11,817 nucleotides of DNA. Origin: an uncultured Gammaproteobacteria bacterium (GTDB lineage Bacteria > Pseudomonadota > Gammaproteobacteria > Pseudomonadales > Azotimanducaceae_A). Where the stretch lies: NCBI GenBank assembly GCA_913049565.1, contig CAJWZG010000068.1, forward strand, positions 1 through 11,817. Reading direction: 5' to 3'. Position 1 is the first letter of the stretch, and every line of letters begins with the position of its first letter. Position numbers and translations under genes: made by a program. The notes under the pieces were generated by a model. It was not told the DNA's origin and ran no database searches. It saw nothing but the letters and a program-made list of their open reading frames with translations. This document shows, one piece after another, positions 5,038-11,817 of this stretch.

Positions 5038-6408
5038 ATGTCGCAACTCGCCAATGCCGGCCAAAATCGGTATGAACTTTTTCAATTGATCAGGCTAGCG
5101 CTGCCGCTTGTAGCAGCGCAGCTTGCCCAGATGGGCATGGGAGTAGTCGACACGATCATGGCGGGTCGAGTCGGAGCGTTAGAGCTCTCTGGTGTGGCCT
5201 TGGGTGGCGCTGTGCTTTGGCCGACTTTGATGCTGGTCGGTGGTGTTGTGATGTCGACAACGCCGATTATTGCTCAGCTTAATGGTGCTAGAAAAGATGC
5301 TGAAGTCGGGGAAGTTACGCGTCAGGCTTTGTGGATCGTGCTGGTTCTAGGCAGTTTGCTAACGTTGGGGCTGAAAAACGCAGGCCCCGTCTATTTGTCG
5401 CTCGGTATTGCCAGTGACATCGTAGAGATCACGACTGGCTATCTTGATGCAGCCAGTTGGGGCGTGGTACCTGTGCTCGGGTATTTTGCGTTGCGCTATC
5501 TGTGCGAGGGACTTTCGTGGACAAAGCCGGCGATGCTGATTGCTGGCGCCGGGTTACTGATCAAAATACCGCTCAACTACTGGTTTGTTTTTGGTGGTTT
5601 GGGTATCGAGCCCATGGGCGCCGAGGGGTGTGGCTGGTCAACGGCGATTGTCATGCTGTTGGAATTATTGGCGATGGTCGGTGTTGTCGCTTTTTCGCGA
5701 GTAAATCGCAGCGGGTTGTTTGAGCAGTTTAGTCCCCCGGATCTTCAGCAAATCATGAACTTAGTCAGACTGGGGCTGCCCATTGGCATGGCTATCTTTG
5801 TGGAGTTCGGTTTTTTCGCTGCGGTGACATTGCTGATCGGGCGTCTCGGCCCCGAAACCGTCGCAGCCCACCAAATCATCAACAACCTTAGTGGGTTGAT
5901 CTTTATGGTGCCATTGGGCCTAGGTATGGCCACATCTATTCGCGTGGGATTCAGTATCGGGGCTGGCAACTTGACCGCAGCGCGCCGGATTGGCTGGCTA
6001 GCCATGATGACAAGCGCGGGGTTCGCAATGGTCTCGATGATCTTTGTGCTAGCTCTGGGCGAAACATTAATCGGCCTATACACAGAGCAACAGCAGGTCA
6101 TTTCAATTGCCAGCAGTTTGTTGGGTATCGTTGCATTTTTTCTGATTTTTGATGGGGTTCAGGTGAACGCTATGGGGGCGTTGCGGGGCTTTAAAGACAC
6201 GGCGGTACCATTCTTCGTGGCTTTCTCCTGTTATTGGTTGTTTGGCTTTCCCATTGCTTGGCTACTGGGCTTTGGTTTCTTTAACGGGTTTGATTACGGG
6301 GTGCATGGGTATTGGATCGGCCTTGCAGCAGGATTGGTTGCTGCCTCGATAGTCCTTGGCTTGCGCTTCAACTTGATCTCGGGACGGGCTCTTAAGAAGG
6401 CGGCATAA
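5038..6408 (+). CDS. norM: NorM-type MATE multidrug exporter
   Basis: 456 residues from the ATG at 5038, the normal length for a 12-helix MATE protein. The frame is open from a TTG at 5017, but that lacks a ribosome site. The N-terminal lobe begins with LALPLVAAQLAQMGMGVVDT and the MAGR loop; the second lobe begins with VRLGLPIGMAIFVEFGFF. Asp38, Glu256 and Asp372 fall at the positions of the cation-binding acidic residues of Vibrio cholerae NorM (36, 255, 371), which places it in the NorM subgroup, with Na+- or H+-coupled export of cationic drugs, dyes or metabolites across the inner membrane. The last base of its TAA is the first base of the next ATG (TAATG), so a DMT transporter is co-translated. 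Its natural substrate is unknown. Confidence 0.92.
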   Translation: MSQLANAGQNRYELFQLIRLALPLVAAQLAQMGMGVVDTIMAGRVGALELSGVALGGAVLWPTLMLVGGVVMSTTPIIAQLNGARKDAEVGEVTRQALWIVLVLGSLLTLGLKNAGPVYLSLGIASDIVEITTGYLDAASWGVVPVLGYFALRYLCEGLSWTKPAMLIAGAGLLIKIPLNYWFVFGGLGIEPMGAEGCGWSTAIVMLLELLAMVGVVAFSRVNRSGLFEQFSPPDLQQIMNLVRLGLPIGMAIFVEFGFFAAVTLLIGRLGPETVAAHQIINNLSGLIFMVPLGLGMATSIRVGFSIGAGNLTAARRIGWLAMMTSAGFAMVSMIFVLALGETLIGLYTEQQQVISIASSLLGIVAFFLIFDGVQVNAMGALRGFKDTAVPFFVAFSCYWLFGFPIAWLLGFGFFNGFDYGVHGYWIGLAAGLVAASIVLGLRFNLISGRALKKAA

Positions 6409-7328
6409 TGGCTTGGGTTTTTCTTACTATCGCGGGCGCCTTTTTGCAAAATTTGCGTTCGTTACTGCAGCGCAGGTTAACGGCCGACCTCTCGGTGAAT
6501 GGCGCGGCCTATGTCCGTTTTTTGTTCGCTCTACCATTCGCGTGGCTGCTCTTGGGTGTTTTGCTTACGCAGACCGATGCGCCTGCTCCCTCGCTGGATC
6601 GCGAATTTTGGTTCTTTGTTGTGATCGGCGCGGTGACACAAATGTTTGCGACGTCCGCATTGGTGGCAGCAGTGAGTGGCTCGCACTTCGCCTTGGGTAC
6701 CGCGTTGAGCAAGACCGAGGCCATACAGGCGGTCGTTTTAGGCTTCTTGATACTCGGTGAGGGCTTGGGTGGATTAGCTTTGGCAGGAATCACAATCAGT
6801 CTGGTGGGTGTGTTCTTGTTGTCCGGTAATATCCGTTCAAGAGACTTAGTGAAAGCCGACCGCCGCGTTTGGCTCGGCGTGTTAGCCGGCACCGCGTTGG
6901 CCTTGTGCGCTATCTGTTATCGCGGAGCGAGTCTGGCTCTGCTAGAGCCCTTGGTTGCTCCCGCGTCGGCCAGCGCGCCAACCGTTTTTTTATTGACAGT
7001 GTTTGTCGCAGCGGTGACTTTAGCAACAGCGGTTACCTTGCAAACCCTGTTAATGGGGTTCTACCTCTGGGTTCGTGAGCCGGGTCAAATACGAGCTGTT
7101 ATCGCGCGTTGGTCACTGGCGTTGCCGGTGGGACTCATTGCGATGGTGGCGTCGGCCTGTTGGTTCACGGCAATGGCGATGCACAATGCCGCCATGGTAA
7201 GGGCGTTGGGTCAGATCGAGTTGCTGTTCACTTTAATGACTTCTGTCTGGCTGATAAAAGAACGGCTTACCCGTCGGGAAGTTTTTGGAATGGTGTTGCT
7301 TGTCCTTGGTATATTGATGCTGTTCTAA
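6408..7328 (+). CDS. DMT-superfamily EamA transporter
   Basis: 306 residues with about ten hydrophobic helices, the usual two-repeat EamA layout: segments near 4-22, 33-54, 67-90, 94-113, 121-140, 153-173, 192-219, 236-258, 264-282 and 292-306. The conserved end of the first repeat is TALSKTEAIQAVVLG with GE at 117-118; the second repeat ends in GQIELLFTLMTSVWLIKE, followed by the final helix. Inner-membrane exporter or importer of a small metabolite; family members move amino acids, nucleosides or sugars, and nothing here fixes the substrate. It overlaps norM by one base and precedes a crotonase gene by 17 bases, so the three probably form one operon. Confidence 0.9.
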   Translation: MAWVFLTIAGAFLQNLRSLLQRRLTADLSVNGAAYVRFLFALPFAWLLLGVLLTQTDAPAPSLDREFWFFVVIGAVTQMFATSALVAAVSGSHFALGTALSKTEAIQAVVLGFLILGEGLGGLALAGITISLVGVFLLSGNIRSRDLVKADRRVWLGVLAGTALALCAICYRGASLALLEPLVAPASASAPTVFLLTVFVAAVTLATAVTLQTLLMGFYLWVREPGQIRAVIARWSLALPVGLIAMVASACWFTAMAMHNAAMVRALGQIELLFTLMTSVWLIKERLTRREVFGMVLLVLGILMLF

Positions 7329-7345
7329 GGAAGACGAGGGAAGTT

Positions 7346-8110
7346 ATGGCAGATCTATTGCCGGGAAACGAGGATGTCAGTGTCTATAAGCATAGGGTGG
7401 AAGGCGGTACCTGCTGGGGGGAGCTGATACTGGATCGCCCTAGTCGCAAGAATGCCATCGTGGGCCCGCTGGGCGTAGGATTGGCTCAGGGTATTCGCTT
7501 GCTTGATCAAGACGAAGGAGTGCAGGTCATTGTCTTGCACGGTGCTGGAGGCAGCTTTTGTTCTGGGTTGGACTTGGCGGCTTTTAACGATTCACCAGCG
7601 CCAGAATGGCTTTCCGACTTTTCCGATATTTGGCGCGATGCCCATCGATCTTTGTTCGAATGTACTACTCCAGTGATCGGTGCGATGGAGCGCTACGCAA
7701 TCAATGGAGGGGCAGCCTTGGCCATTGCCTGCGATTACTTAATCGTTGGAGAGACATCTTTCTTGCAGGTAGGCGAGGTGCAGATTGGGATGGCAGCACC
7801 TTACAACATGGCCTGGCTAAATTTGCGCCACAGTGAGGCCGTGATTGCGCAGTTAACGTTGGTGGGCGACCGAGTCAATGGCGCGGAGTTAATGCGAATG
7901 GGGCTGGCTACCCAGTGCGTTGATGACGCTGAGGTGTTAACTCATGCGACGCAGTTAGCCAAGCGCATGGCTACATTTCCCGCTGGAACCACCGCGAAGA
8001 TAAAACGCGGCATGCGGGCTCGTTTAAGCGAATCCGCCGACCAGTGGTTTGATCGCCATACCCAAGTTGCCGGCCCGTCGGTGAAACCCAGCTCGATGAA
8101 AGTGGGCTGA
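7346..8110 (+). CDS. Enoyl-CoA hydratase/isomerase (crotonase) family protein
   Basis: 254 residues from the ATG at 7346, which has GAGGG five bases upstream; the frame is open further upstream to 7109 but that part overlaps the transporter and is not crotonase-like. The fold signatures are the oxyanion-hole loops FCSGLDL (71-77) and NGGAALAIACD (120-130). Compared with rat enoyl-CoA hydratase, the second catalytic glutamate is present (Glu144 in VGEVQIG) but the first is replaced by Ala124 in GGAAL. Crotonases that keep only one acid are often isomerases or other CoA-thioester enzymes, so a plain hydratase is unlikely. No other beta-oxidation gene is next to it. It ends five bases from the convergent idi gene. 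Confidence 0.88.
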   Translation: MADLLPGNEDVSVYKHRVEGGTCWGELILDRPSRKNAIVGPLGVGLAQGIRLLDQDEGVQVIVLHGAGGSFCSGLDLAAFNDSPAPEWLSDFSDIWRDAHRSLFECTTPVIGAMERYAINGGAALAIACDYLIVGETSFLQVGEVQIGMAAPYNMAWLNLRHSEAVIAQLTLVGDRVNGAELMRMGLATQCVDDAEVLTHATQLAKRMATFPAGTTAKIKRGMRARLSESADQWFDRHTQVAGPSVKPSSMKVG

Positions 8111-8115
8111 GGTTA

Positions 8116-8676
8116 TCAGACCAATCCTCGAGATTTCAGTTGTTCCCACTCCATGGCAAACCACGGTGTGGTTTGAATAGTCTCGTCCGCAAGCATGGTG
8201 TCTACCGCGGAGGGGCTCAGCCATTGATAGTCGCTGATTTCCGCGCTGTTGCAATTCGGCTCTGCCGCATATTCTCCGATGTAAACCGAACATAGCTCGT
8301 GTTCTGTGCCCACGTCGCCAAAGTGCGCCTTGTATTCAAACTTGTAGACAAACGACATATCCGTCGCAAATCCAAGTTCCTCTTGGCTGCGACGGGTAAT
8401 CGCTGCTTCAATACTTTCTCCGACGCGCGGGTGTGAGCAGCACGAGTTAGACCAGTAGCTCTTCCAAAGTGGCTTTGTAGCAGCCCGTTGGTGCACCAGT
8501 AACTCCCGTTGTGGGTTAAAGATGAAGAGCGAAAAGGCACGGTGTAAAACGCCGCCGAGTTGGTGACAATCGAGTTTGTTGAGCTCTCCAATAGGCTCAT
8601 CGGCCGCATTCACTAATATTAGGGGTTCGGTGTCGAAAGACACCACTTCGGCTCTCGGGTTTTGAGGATCTGTCAT
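8116..8676 (-). CDS. idi: Isopentenyl-diphosphate delta-isomerase, type 1
   Basis: 186 residues, the usual length of the bacterial type 1 enzyme, a Nudix-fold protein that interconverts isopentenyl and dimethylallyl diphosphate in the cytoplasm. Catalytic and metal-binding residues line up with E. coli Idi: His38 and His45 (CHQLGGVLH), Cys80 and His82 (SNSCCSHP; Cys80 is the catalytic cysteine), Glu125 and Glu127 (GTEHELCSVY), and Trp172 (TPWF). The Nudix-like helix is GESIEAAITRRSQEELG (86-102). Idi is not essential where the MEP pathway supplies both isomers, and is often kept in bacteria with a high isoprenoid demand such as carotenoid makers; no carotenoid gene is visible here. The start at 8676 has no strong ribosome site, but no alternative Met precedes the conserved domain. 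Confidence 0.95.
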   Translation of the reverse strand: MTDPQNPRAEVVSFDTEPLILVNAADEPIGELNKLDCHQLGGVLHRAFSLFIFNPQRELLVHQRAATKPLWKSYWSNSCCSHPRVGESIEAAITRRSQEELGFATDMSFVYKFEYKAHFGDVGTEHELCSVYIGEYAAEPNCNSAEISDYQWLSPSAVDTMLADETIQTTPWFAMEWEQLKSRGLV

Positions 8677-8815
8677 GTCAGCTTGAACGGCTCTCTAGGG
8701 GCGCTAACGGGTAGCTTACCTCTAATTGGAAGGTTTCACCTAAGCACCACATGGGCTGTATTAACGTGGGTCTCAAATGCAGTGCGGTTGTCGCTTTGAG
8801 CTGGAGTGAAAAGCT

Positions 8816-9694
8816 ATGAGCCTAAATCCAAAACAGCAAACCATTCACTTTCCCGATGTGGATCTATGCGTGTTCGAATGGGGTAATCCCGGAGGGCAGC
8901 AAGTCTTGCTCGTACATGCGACGGGATTTCATGCCCGCTGCTGGGATCAGGTGGTGGCCAAACTACCCCACGACTGGCACGTCTTCGCGGTAGATATGCG
9001 TGGCCACGGTCGTTCTTCTAATAGCTCACCGTTTACTTGGGAGCAATTTGGCCACGATTTACTGCGTGTGGCGGAACACTTGCAGTTGCGCGACGCGATA
9101 GGTGTGGGTCATTCGATGGGCGGACACTGTGTCACTCATGTCGCCGGTCACAACGCGGTTTGTTTTAAACATTTGGTGTTGGTGGATCCGGTGATTTTCG
9201 ATCCGCAGCAATATCGGGAAAAACCTGACACGAAGGTACTGGCAGTGAGCGATCACCCGGTTGCTAGGCGTCGCAATTCCTTTGCGTCGGTGGCAGAAAT
9301 GATCGAGCGATTTGCGGATCGAATGCCATATAAGGTTTGGCAGCGAGAGGTGTTTGAAGACTACTGCCAGTTTGGCTTAGTGCCCGCGGCCAGTGGCGAC
9401 GGATTCGAGCTGGCTTGCCCAGGGTATGTGGAAGCATCTGTTTACATGGGTAACTTCGACGCAAACCTGTACCAGTTGATTAATACCATTGAGATTCCTG
9501 CAGTGGTCTTGCGCGCCAACCCCAGAGATCCAGACAGCAAGGAAATGGATTTTTCTGCGTCGCCAACATGGCCTGCACTAGCGGGCCAGTTTCCCAAGGG
9601 GCAGGACGTCCACTTGCCGGATTTGACTCACTTCATAGCGATGCAGGATCCTCAGCTGGTGGCCGACTTCATTCTCGAAGGGGCGCATTCGTAG
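8816..9694 (+). CDS. Alpha/beta-fold hydrolase
   Basis: 292 residues. The classic fold is clear: oxyanion-loop strand LLVHATGFHARCWD (31-44), VDMRGHGRS (59-67), nucleophile elbow GHSMGG with Ser100, and the C-terminal catalytic histidine His272 in LPDLTHFIAMQDP. The acid is probably Asp124 (LVDP) or Asp238 after the strand VVLRANP; I cannot decide between them. GGAG lies nine bases before the ATG. The family covers esterases, lipases, epoxide hydrolases and C-C bond hydrolases, and the substrate is not evident. The next gene, an LLM-type oxidoreductase, starts 21 bases downstream, so they likely share a transcript, consistent with a monooxygenase-hydrolase pair acting on one substrate (inference). 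Confidence 0.9.
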   Translation: MSLNPKQQTIHFPDVDLCVFEWGNPGGQQVLLVHATGFHARCWDQVVAKLPHDWHVFAVDMRGHGRSSNSSPFTWEQFGHDLLRVAEHLQLRDAIGVGHSMGGHCVTHVAGHNAVCFKHLVLVDPVIFDPQQYREKPDTKVLAVSDHPVARRRNSFASVAEMIERFADRMPYKVWQREVFEDYCQFGLVPAASGDGFELACPGYVEASVYMGNFDANLYQLINTIEIPAVVLRANPRDPDSKEMDFSASPTWPALAGQFPKGQDVHLPDLTHFIAMQDPQLVADFILEGAHS

Positions 9695-9715
9695 ATTAGG
9701 TTTTTTGGGGGTTTT

Positions 9716-10576
9716 ATGAAGATTAGTGTGGCGATGGCATTTAATGAGTCAACGGACCCTGCTTTTATCAGGGCGGCAGTGCAGCTTGTAGAAGCAAAGG
9801 ACGTCTATGGTATTTGGGTGCCGGAGCATGTGTTGTTTTTCCCAGATTACGCTTCCACTTATCCCTACTCAGATGATGGACGCATGCCCGGCGACCCCGA
9901 AGGTTTGCTTGATCCGTTTACCGCGTTGACCTTTATTGCCGCGCATACGAAGCGAGTGCGTCTTGGCACAGGGATTTGTTTGGTACCTCAGCGCCAGGCC
10001 GTTTACACGGCAAAAATGGTCGCTGATCTGGATTATCTGTCCGGCGGGCGAGTCGATTTTGGGGTCGGTATTGGCTGGCTGAAAGAGGAATTCGATAATT
10101 TAGGGATGGATTTTTCTACTCGTGCTGTGCGTACCGAGGAATATCTGCTAGCCATGAAAGCCTTATGGTCCCCGGGTATCTCTGAGTTTCGTGGACAAAC
10201 GATTGAGTTACAGCCCTGTCACTTCAACCCTAAGCCAGTGCAAAACCCTCATCCTCCGATCATTTTTGGTGGTGAATCCGATGCAGCCATGCGCCGAGTT
10301 GCTCGGCTTGGCGACGGTTGGTATGGCTACGATTTGACGCCGCTGGATTTGCGGCAACGGCTGACGAATCTTGGCGCTGCGATGTCTGGAAGCGGTCGGC
10401 AACGCAGCGAGATTCAAATTATCGTGGGCCCTAACCGCCACCCGGTCACCCCCTCAACAATCGCCGAATACGCGGCGGCAGGAGCGGATCAAATAGTGGT
10501 GCCAGTGTTCGCTCGCAATCTCGAAAAGCTCGAGCAACGCTTGGATGTACTGATGGCCGCTCAAGCCGCAGCTTAA
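9716..10576 (+). CDS. LLM-class (luciferase-like) flavin/F420-dependent oxidoreductase
   Basis: 286 residues with the bacterial luciferase-like TIM-barrel pattern: YGIWVPEHVLF (31-41), the strand VRLGTGICLVPQRQAVYTAK (81-100), GGRVDFGVGIGWLKEEF (110-126), then the NPKPVQNPHPPIIFGGES region (171-188) and ARLGDGWYGY. This is the style of probable F420-dependent oxidoreductases of the Rv2161c-like group. Whether the cofactor is FMN or F420 cannot be judged from sequence, and many proteobacteria do not make F420. GGGGG at 9707-9711 precedes the ATG by four bases. It follows an alpha/beta hydrolase by 21 bases and faces a second LLM protein of similar type. Confidence 0.88.
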   Translation: MKISVAMAFNESTDPAFIRAAVQLVEAKDVYGIWVPEHVLFFPDYASTYPYSDDGRMPGDPEGLLDPFTALTFIAAHTKRVRLGTGICLVPQRQAVYTAKMVADLDYLSGGRVDFGVGIGWLKEEFDNLGMDFSTRAVRTEEYLLAMKALWSPGISEFRGQTIELQPCHFNPKPVQNPHPPIIFGGESDAAMRRVARLGDGWYGYDLTPLDLRQRLTNLGAAMSGSGRQRSEIQIIVGPNRHPVTPSTIAEYAAAGADQIVVPVFARNLEKLEQRLDVLMAAQAAA

Positions 10577-10599
10577 AAACTAGCGCCCCAAATATCCAG

Positions 10600-10629
10600 G
10601 CCTTGAATGGTGGGTTAAGCGTTCAAGGC
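10600..10629. repeat. Inverted repeat between the convergent LLM genes
   Basis: GCCTTGAA (10600-10607) and TTCAAGGC (10622-10629) are perfect inverted copies around a 14-base loop, spanning the end of the minus-strand gene. It may act as a shared transcript end, but neither side is followed by a T-run, so I do not call it an intrinsic terminator. Confidence 0.4.
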
Positions 10630-11493
10630 TTGTTGATATTCGGCGATGCGTGCGAGGTGGCCTTCAACGTCGGTATCTCCGGCATTGTGGGTGGCGACCG
10701 CTAAGTGAGAGCATCCCATGTCGCGCCAAGCTCTCGCGTGTTTTTGCCAGCGCTCGGGTGAGCCCCCAGCGTATTGTGCTTGGGCTTGGATGCCGAAATC
10801 TTCCATGCCTTTACCCAAGGCCTCGCGCCCGACTTTGATCTGATCGATACACGCTTGAGCCTTTTCGTTGGCTCCCATAAGCGGGATCCAACCGTCACCG
10901 AGCCGCGCGCAGCGATCGAGCAACGCAGGCGCTGAGCCACCAAACCAAATAGGAATGTCCTGGCTGGGCCTCGGCTTAATGCTGGCCTTGTCAATGCGAT
11001 GGAACTCCCCGTGATAGTCCAGAGAATCCTCGCTCCAAAGTCGACGCATTAAATCAACCTGTTCGCTTTGCCGCTTACCGCGATTGTGGAATTCTTCGTT
11101 TAGCCCGACGTACTCGATCTCATTCCAACCAACGCCAATACCGAGTTTGAAGCGGTTATTTGACAGCAAGGCAACTTGAGCCGCTTGTTTCGCCGCGAGA
11201 ACGGTTTGTCGCTGCGGCAAGATCATAATAGTTGTGATCATCTCAAGGCGCTCGGTTACTCCGGCAATGAAGGCGAAAGTTGTCATCGGCTCATGAAATG
11301 CCACATCTTTGTCGTAAGGCCCTCGAAAGCCACCATCTCGGTCTGGGTCCGCACCAAGCACGTGGTCGTAAATCAGCAGGTGGGAAATCCCTAGCGCCTC
11401 AACACCTTGGGCAAACGCTTTAATATCGGCAGGGTTGGTGCCAATTTCGTTATGGGGAAATACGGCCCCCAGTTGCATACCTTTTAGATCCAT
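10615..11493 (-). CDS. LLM-class (luciferase-like) flavin/F420-dependent oxidoreductase
   Basis: 292 residues from the ATG at 11493. Two ATG codons are adjacent (11496 and 11493); GGAGG at 11499-11503 is five bases from 11493 but only two from 11496, so the second is preferred. Luciferase-like signatures: LLIYDHVLGAD (39-49), LEMITTIMILPQRQTVLAAK (83-102), NRFKLGIGVGWNEIEY (113-128), the KPRPSQDIPIWFGG segment (173-186) and ARLGDGWIP. It shares the PQRQ-V-AK and G-G-GW motifs with the plus-strand LLM gene it faces, but the rest has diverged widely, so they are distant paralogues and not a recent duplication. Cofactor (FMN or F420) and substrate are unknown. Confidence 0.88.
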   Translation of the reverse strand: MDLKGMQLGAVFPHNEIGTNPADIKAFAQGVEALGISHLLIYDHVLGADPDRDGGFRGPYDKDVAFHEPMTTFAFIAGVTERLEMITTIMILPQRQTVLAAKQAAQVALLSNNRFKLGIGVGWNEIEYVGLNEEFHNRGKRQSEQVDLMRRLWSEDSLDYHGEFHRIDKASIKPRPSQDIPIWFGGSAPALLDRCARLGDGWIPLMGANEKAQACIDQIKVGREALGKGMEDFGIQAQAQYAGGSPERWQKHARAWRDMGCSHLAVATHNAGDTDVEGHLARIAEYQQALNA

Positions 11494-11498
11494 CATCC

Positions 11499-11503
11499 CC
11501 TCC
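11499..11503 (-). promoter_or_regulatory. Ribosome binding site deciding the start of the minus-strand LLM gene
   Basis: GGAGG on the minus strand, five bases from the ATG at 11493 and two from the ATG at 11496; the former spacing is normal, the latter too short. Confidence 0.6.
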
Positions 11504-11569
11504 GTTGTTGAGCTATTTCGATTGCCGTTGTTATCCGGAGATTCGGCAAGTCGCTAGCAAAGCGGTTAC

Positions 11570-11575
11570 TATAAC
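11570..11575 (+). promoter_or_regulatory. Possible -10 box of ileS
   Basis: TATAAC, one mismatch from consensus, 27 bases before the ileS ATG. No matching -35 is seen at 16-18 bases, so support is weak. Confidence 0.3.
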
Positions 11576-11602
11576 TACCTCTATTAATCAGAGCTTCCTT
11601 TG

Positions 11603-11817
11603 ATGTCCGAATCAACAGAAAACGGCCCGTTTTCCTTCGTCGATATGGAGCACCAGATCCTCAAGTTATGGGAGGAAACGGATGCCTTCAAACAGTCGCT
11701 AGAAAAAACCAAGAGCAAAAAGCCGTTTATTTTTTATGACGGTCCGCCATTCGCGACAGGGCTGCCCCATCATGGGCACTTAGTGGCCAGCACGATTAAA
11801 GATATTGTGCCGCGTTA
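11603..11817 (+). CDS. ileS: Isoleucyl-tRNA synthetase, type 2 (5' end only)
   Basis: The first 71 residues are present; the gene runs off the window. The frame begins MSESTENGPFSFVDMEHQIL and continues to FYDGPPFATGLPHHGHL, where HHGH (56-59) is the class I signature (HIGH motif) of the ATP site. The DGPPFATGLPH form and the short N-terminus are those of type 2, eukaryote-like IleRS; the common bacterial type 1 enzyme has DGPPYANG followed by HIGH. The enzyme charges tRNA-Ile with isoleucine in the cytoplasm and edits valine. Type 2 enzymes are typically insensitive to mupirocin. There is no strong ribosome site; AGAG lies about ten bases upstream. It is not in the usual ribF-ileS-lspA context on this side. 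Confidence 0.93.
   Translation, partial: MSESTENGPFSFVDMEHQILKLWEETDAFKQSLEKTKSKKPFIFYDGPPFATGLPHHGHLVASTIKDIVPR

Noticed and set aside
7109..7345. Upstream extension of the crotonase frame
   Set aside because: It is a shadow of the DMT transporter gene in another frame; the ATG at 7346 has GAGGG at proper spacing and begins a normal-length crotonase.

Overview
The window looks like chromosomal DNA from a free-living gammaproteobacterium. OxyR, NorM-type MATE, type 1 IPP isomerase and YafV-like proteins all have their closest-looking forms there, and the mix of LLM oxidoreductases, a crotonase and a type 2 isoleucyl-tRNA synthetase would suit a marine lineage such as the OM60/Halieaceae or related groups. 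That placement is an impression from protein character; no search was run. No mobile elements, CRISPR arrays, tRNAs or rRNAs were seen, and base composition looks even throughout.

Left part (1-2224, all +): the 3' end of a methionine/glutamine-type aminotransferase overlaps a YafV/Nit2-like omega-amidase. Together they fit transamination with glutamine followed by hydrolysis of the resulting 2-oxo amide. A small cytochrome c5-like lipoprotein follows, and its stop codon overlaps the start of oxyR, the peroxide-sensing LysR regulator (Cys199 and Cys208 both present).

Middle (2263-5037, all -): facing oxyR is a three-gene block read as rubrerythrin, then a GlpC/HdrD-like iron-sulfur protein with two ferredoxin-type clusters and CCG-type cysteine motifs, then a DUF3501 protein. 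A strong intrinsic terminator separates rubrerythrin from the other two. The 309-base region upstream of rubrerythrin holds a perfect ATAG-N7-CTAT palindrome (an OxyR core element), two good -10 boxes, and a Fur-like box. The likely story is a peroxide-responsive defence module: rubrerythrin reduces peroxide at a di-iron site, and the iron-sulfur protein plus DUF3501 partner may supply electrons or perform a linked redox job. The last step is inference; I know of no established function for DUF3501.

Right part (5038-8110, +): a NorM-type MATE exporter, a DMT/EamA transporter overlapping it by one base, and a crotonase-family protein lacking one of the two usual hydratase glutamates. Convergent to them is IPP isomerase (idi, -).

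Far right: an alpha/beta hydrolase and an LLM flavin/F420-type oxidoreductase (+) face a second LLM oxidoreductase (-). The window ends in the first 71 codons of a type 2 (eukaryote-like) isoleucyl-tRNA synthetase, a form associated with mupirocin insensitivity.
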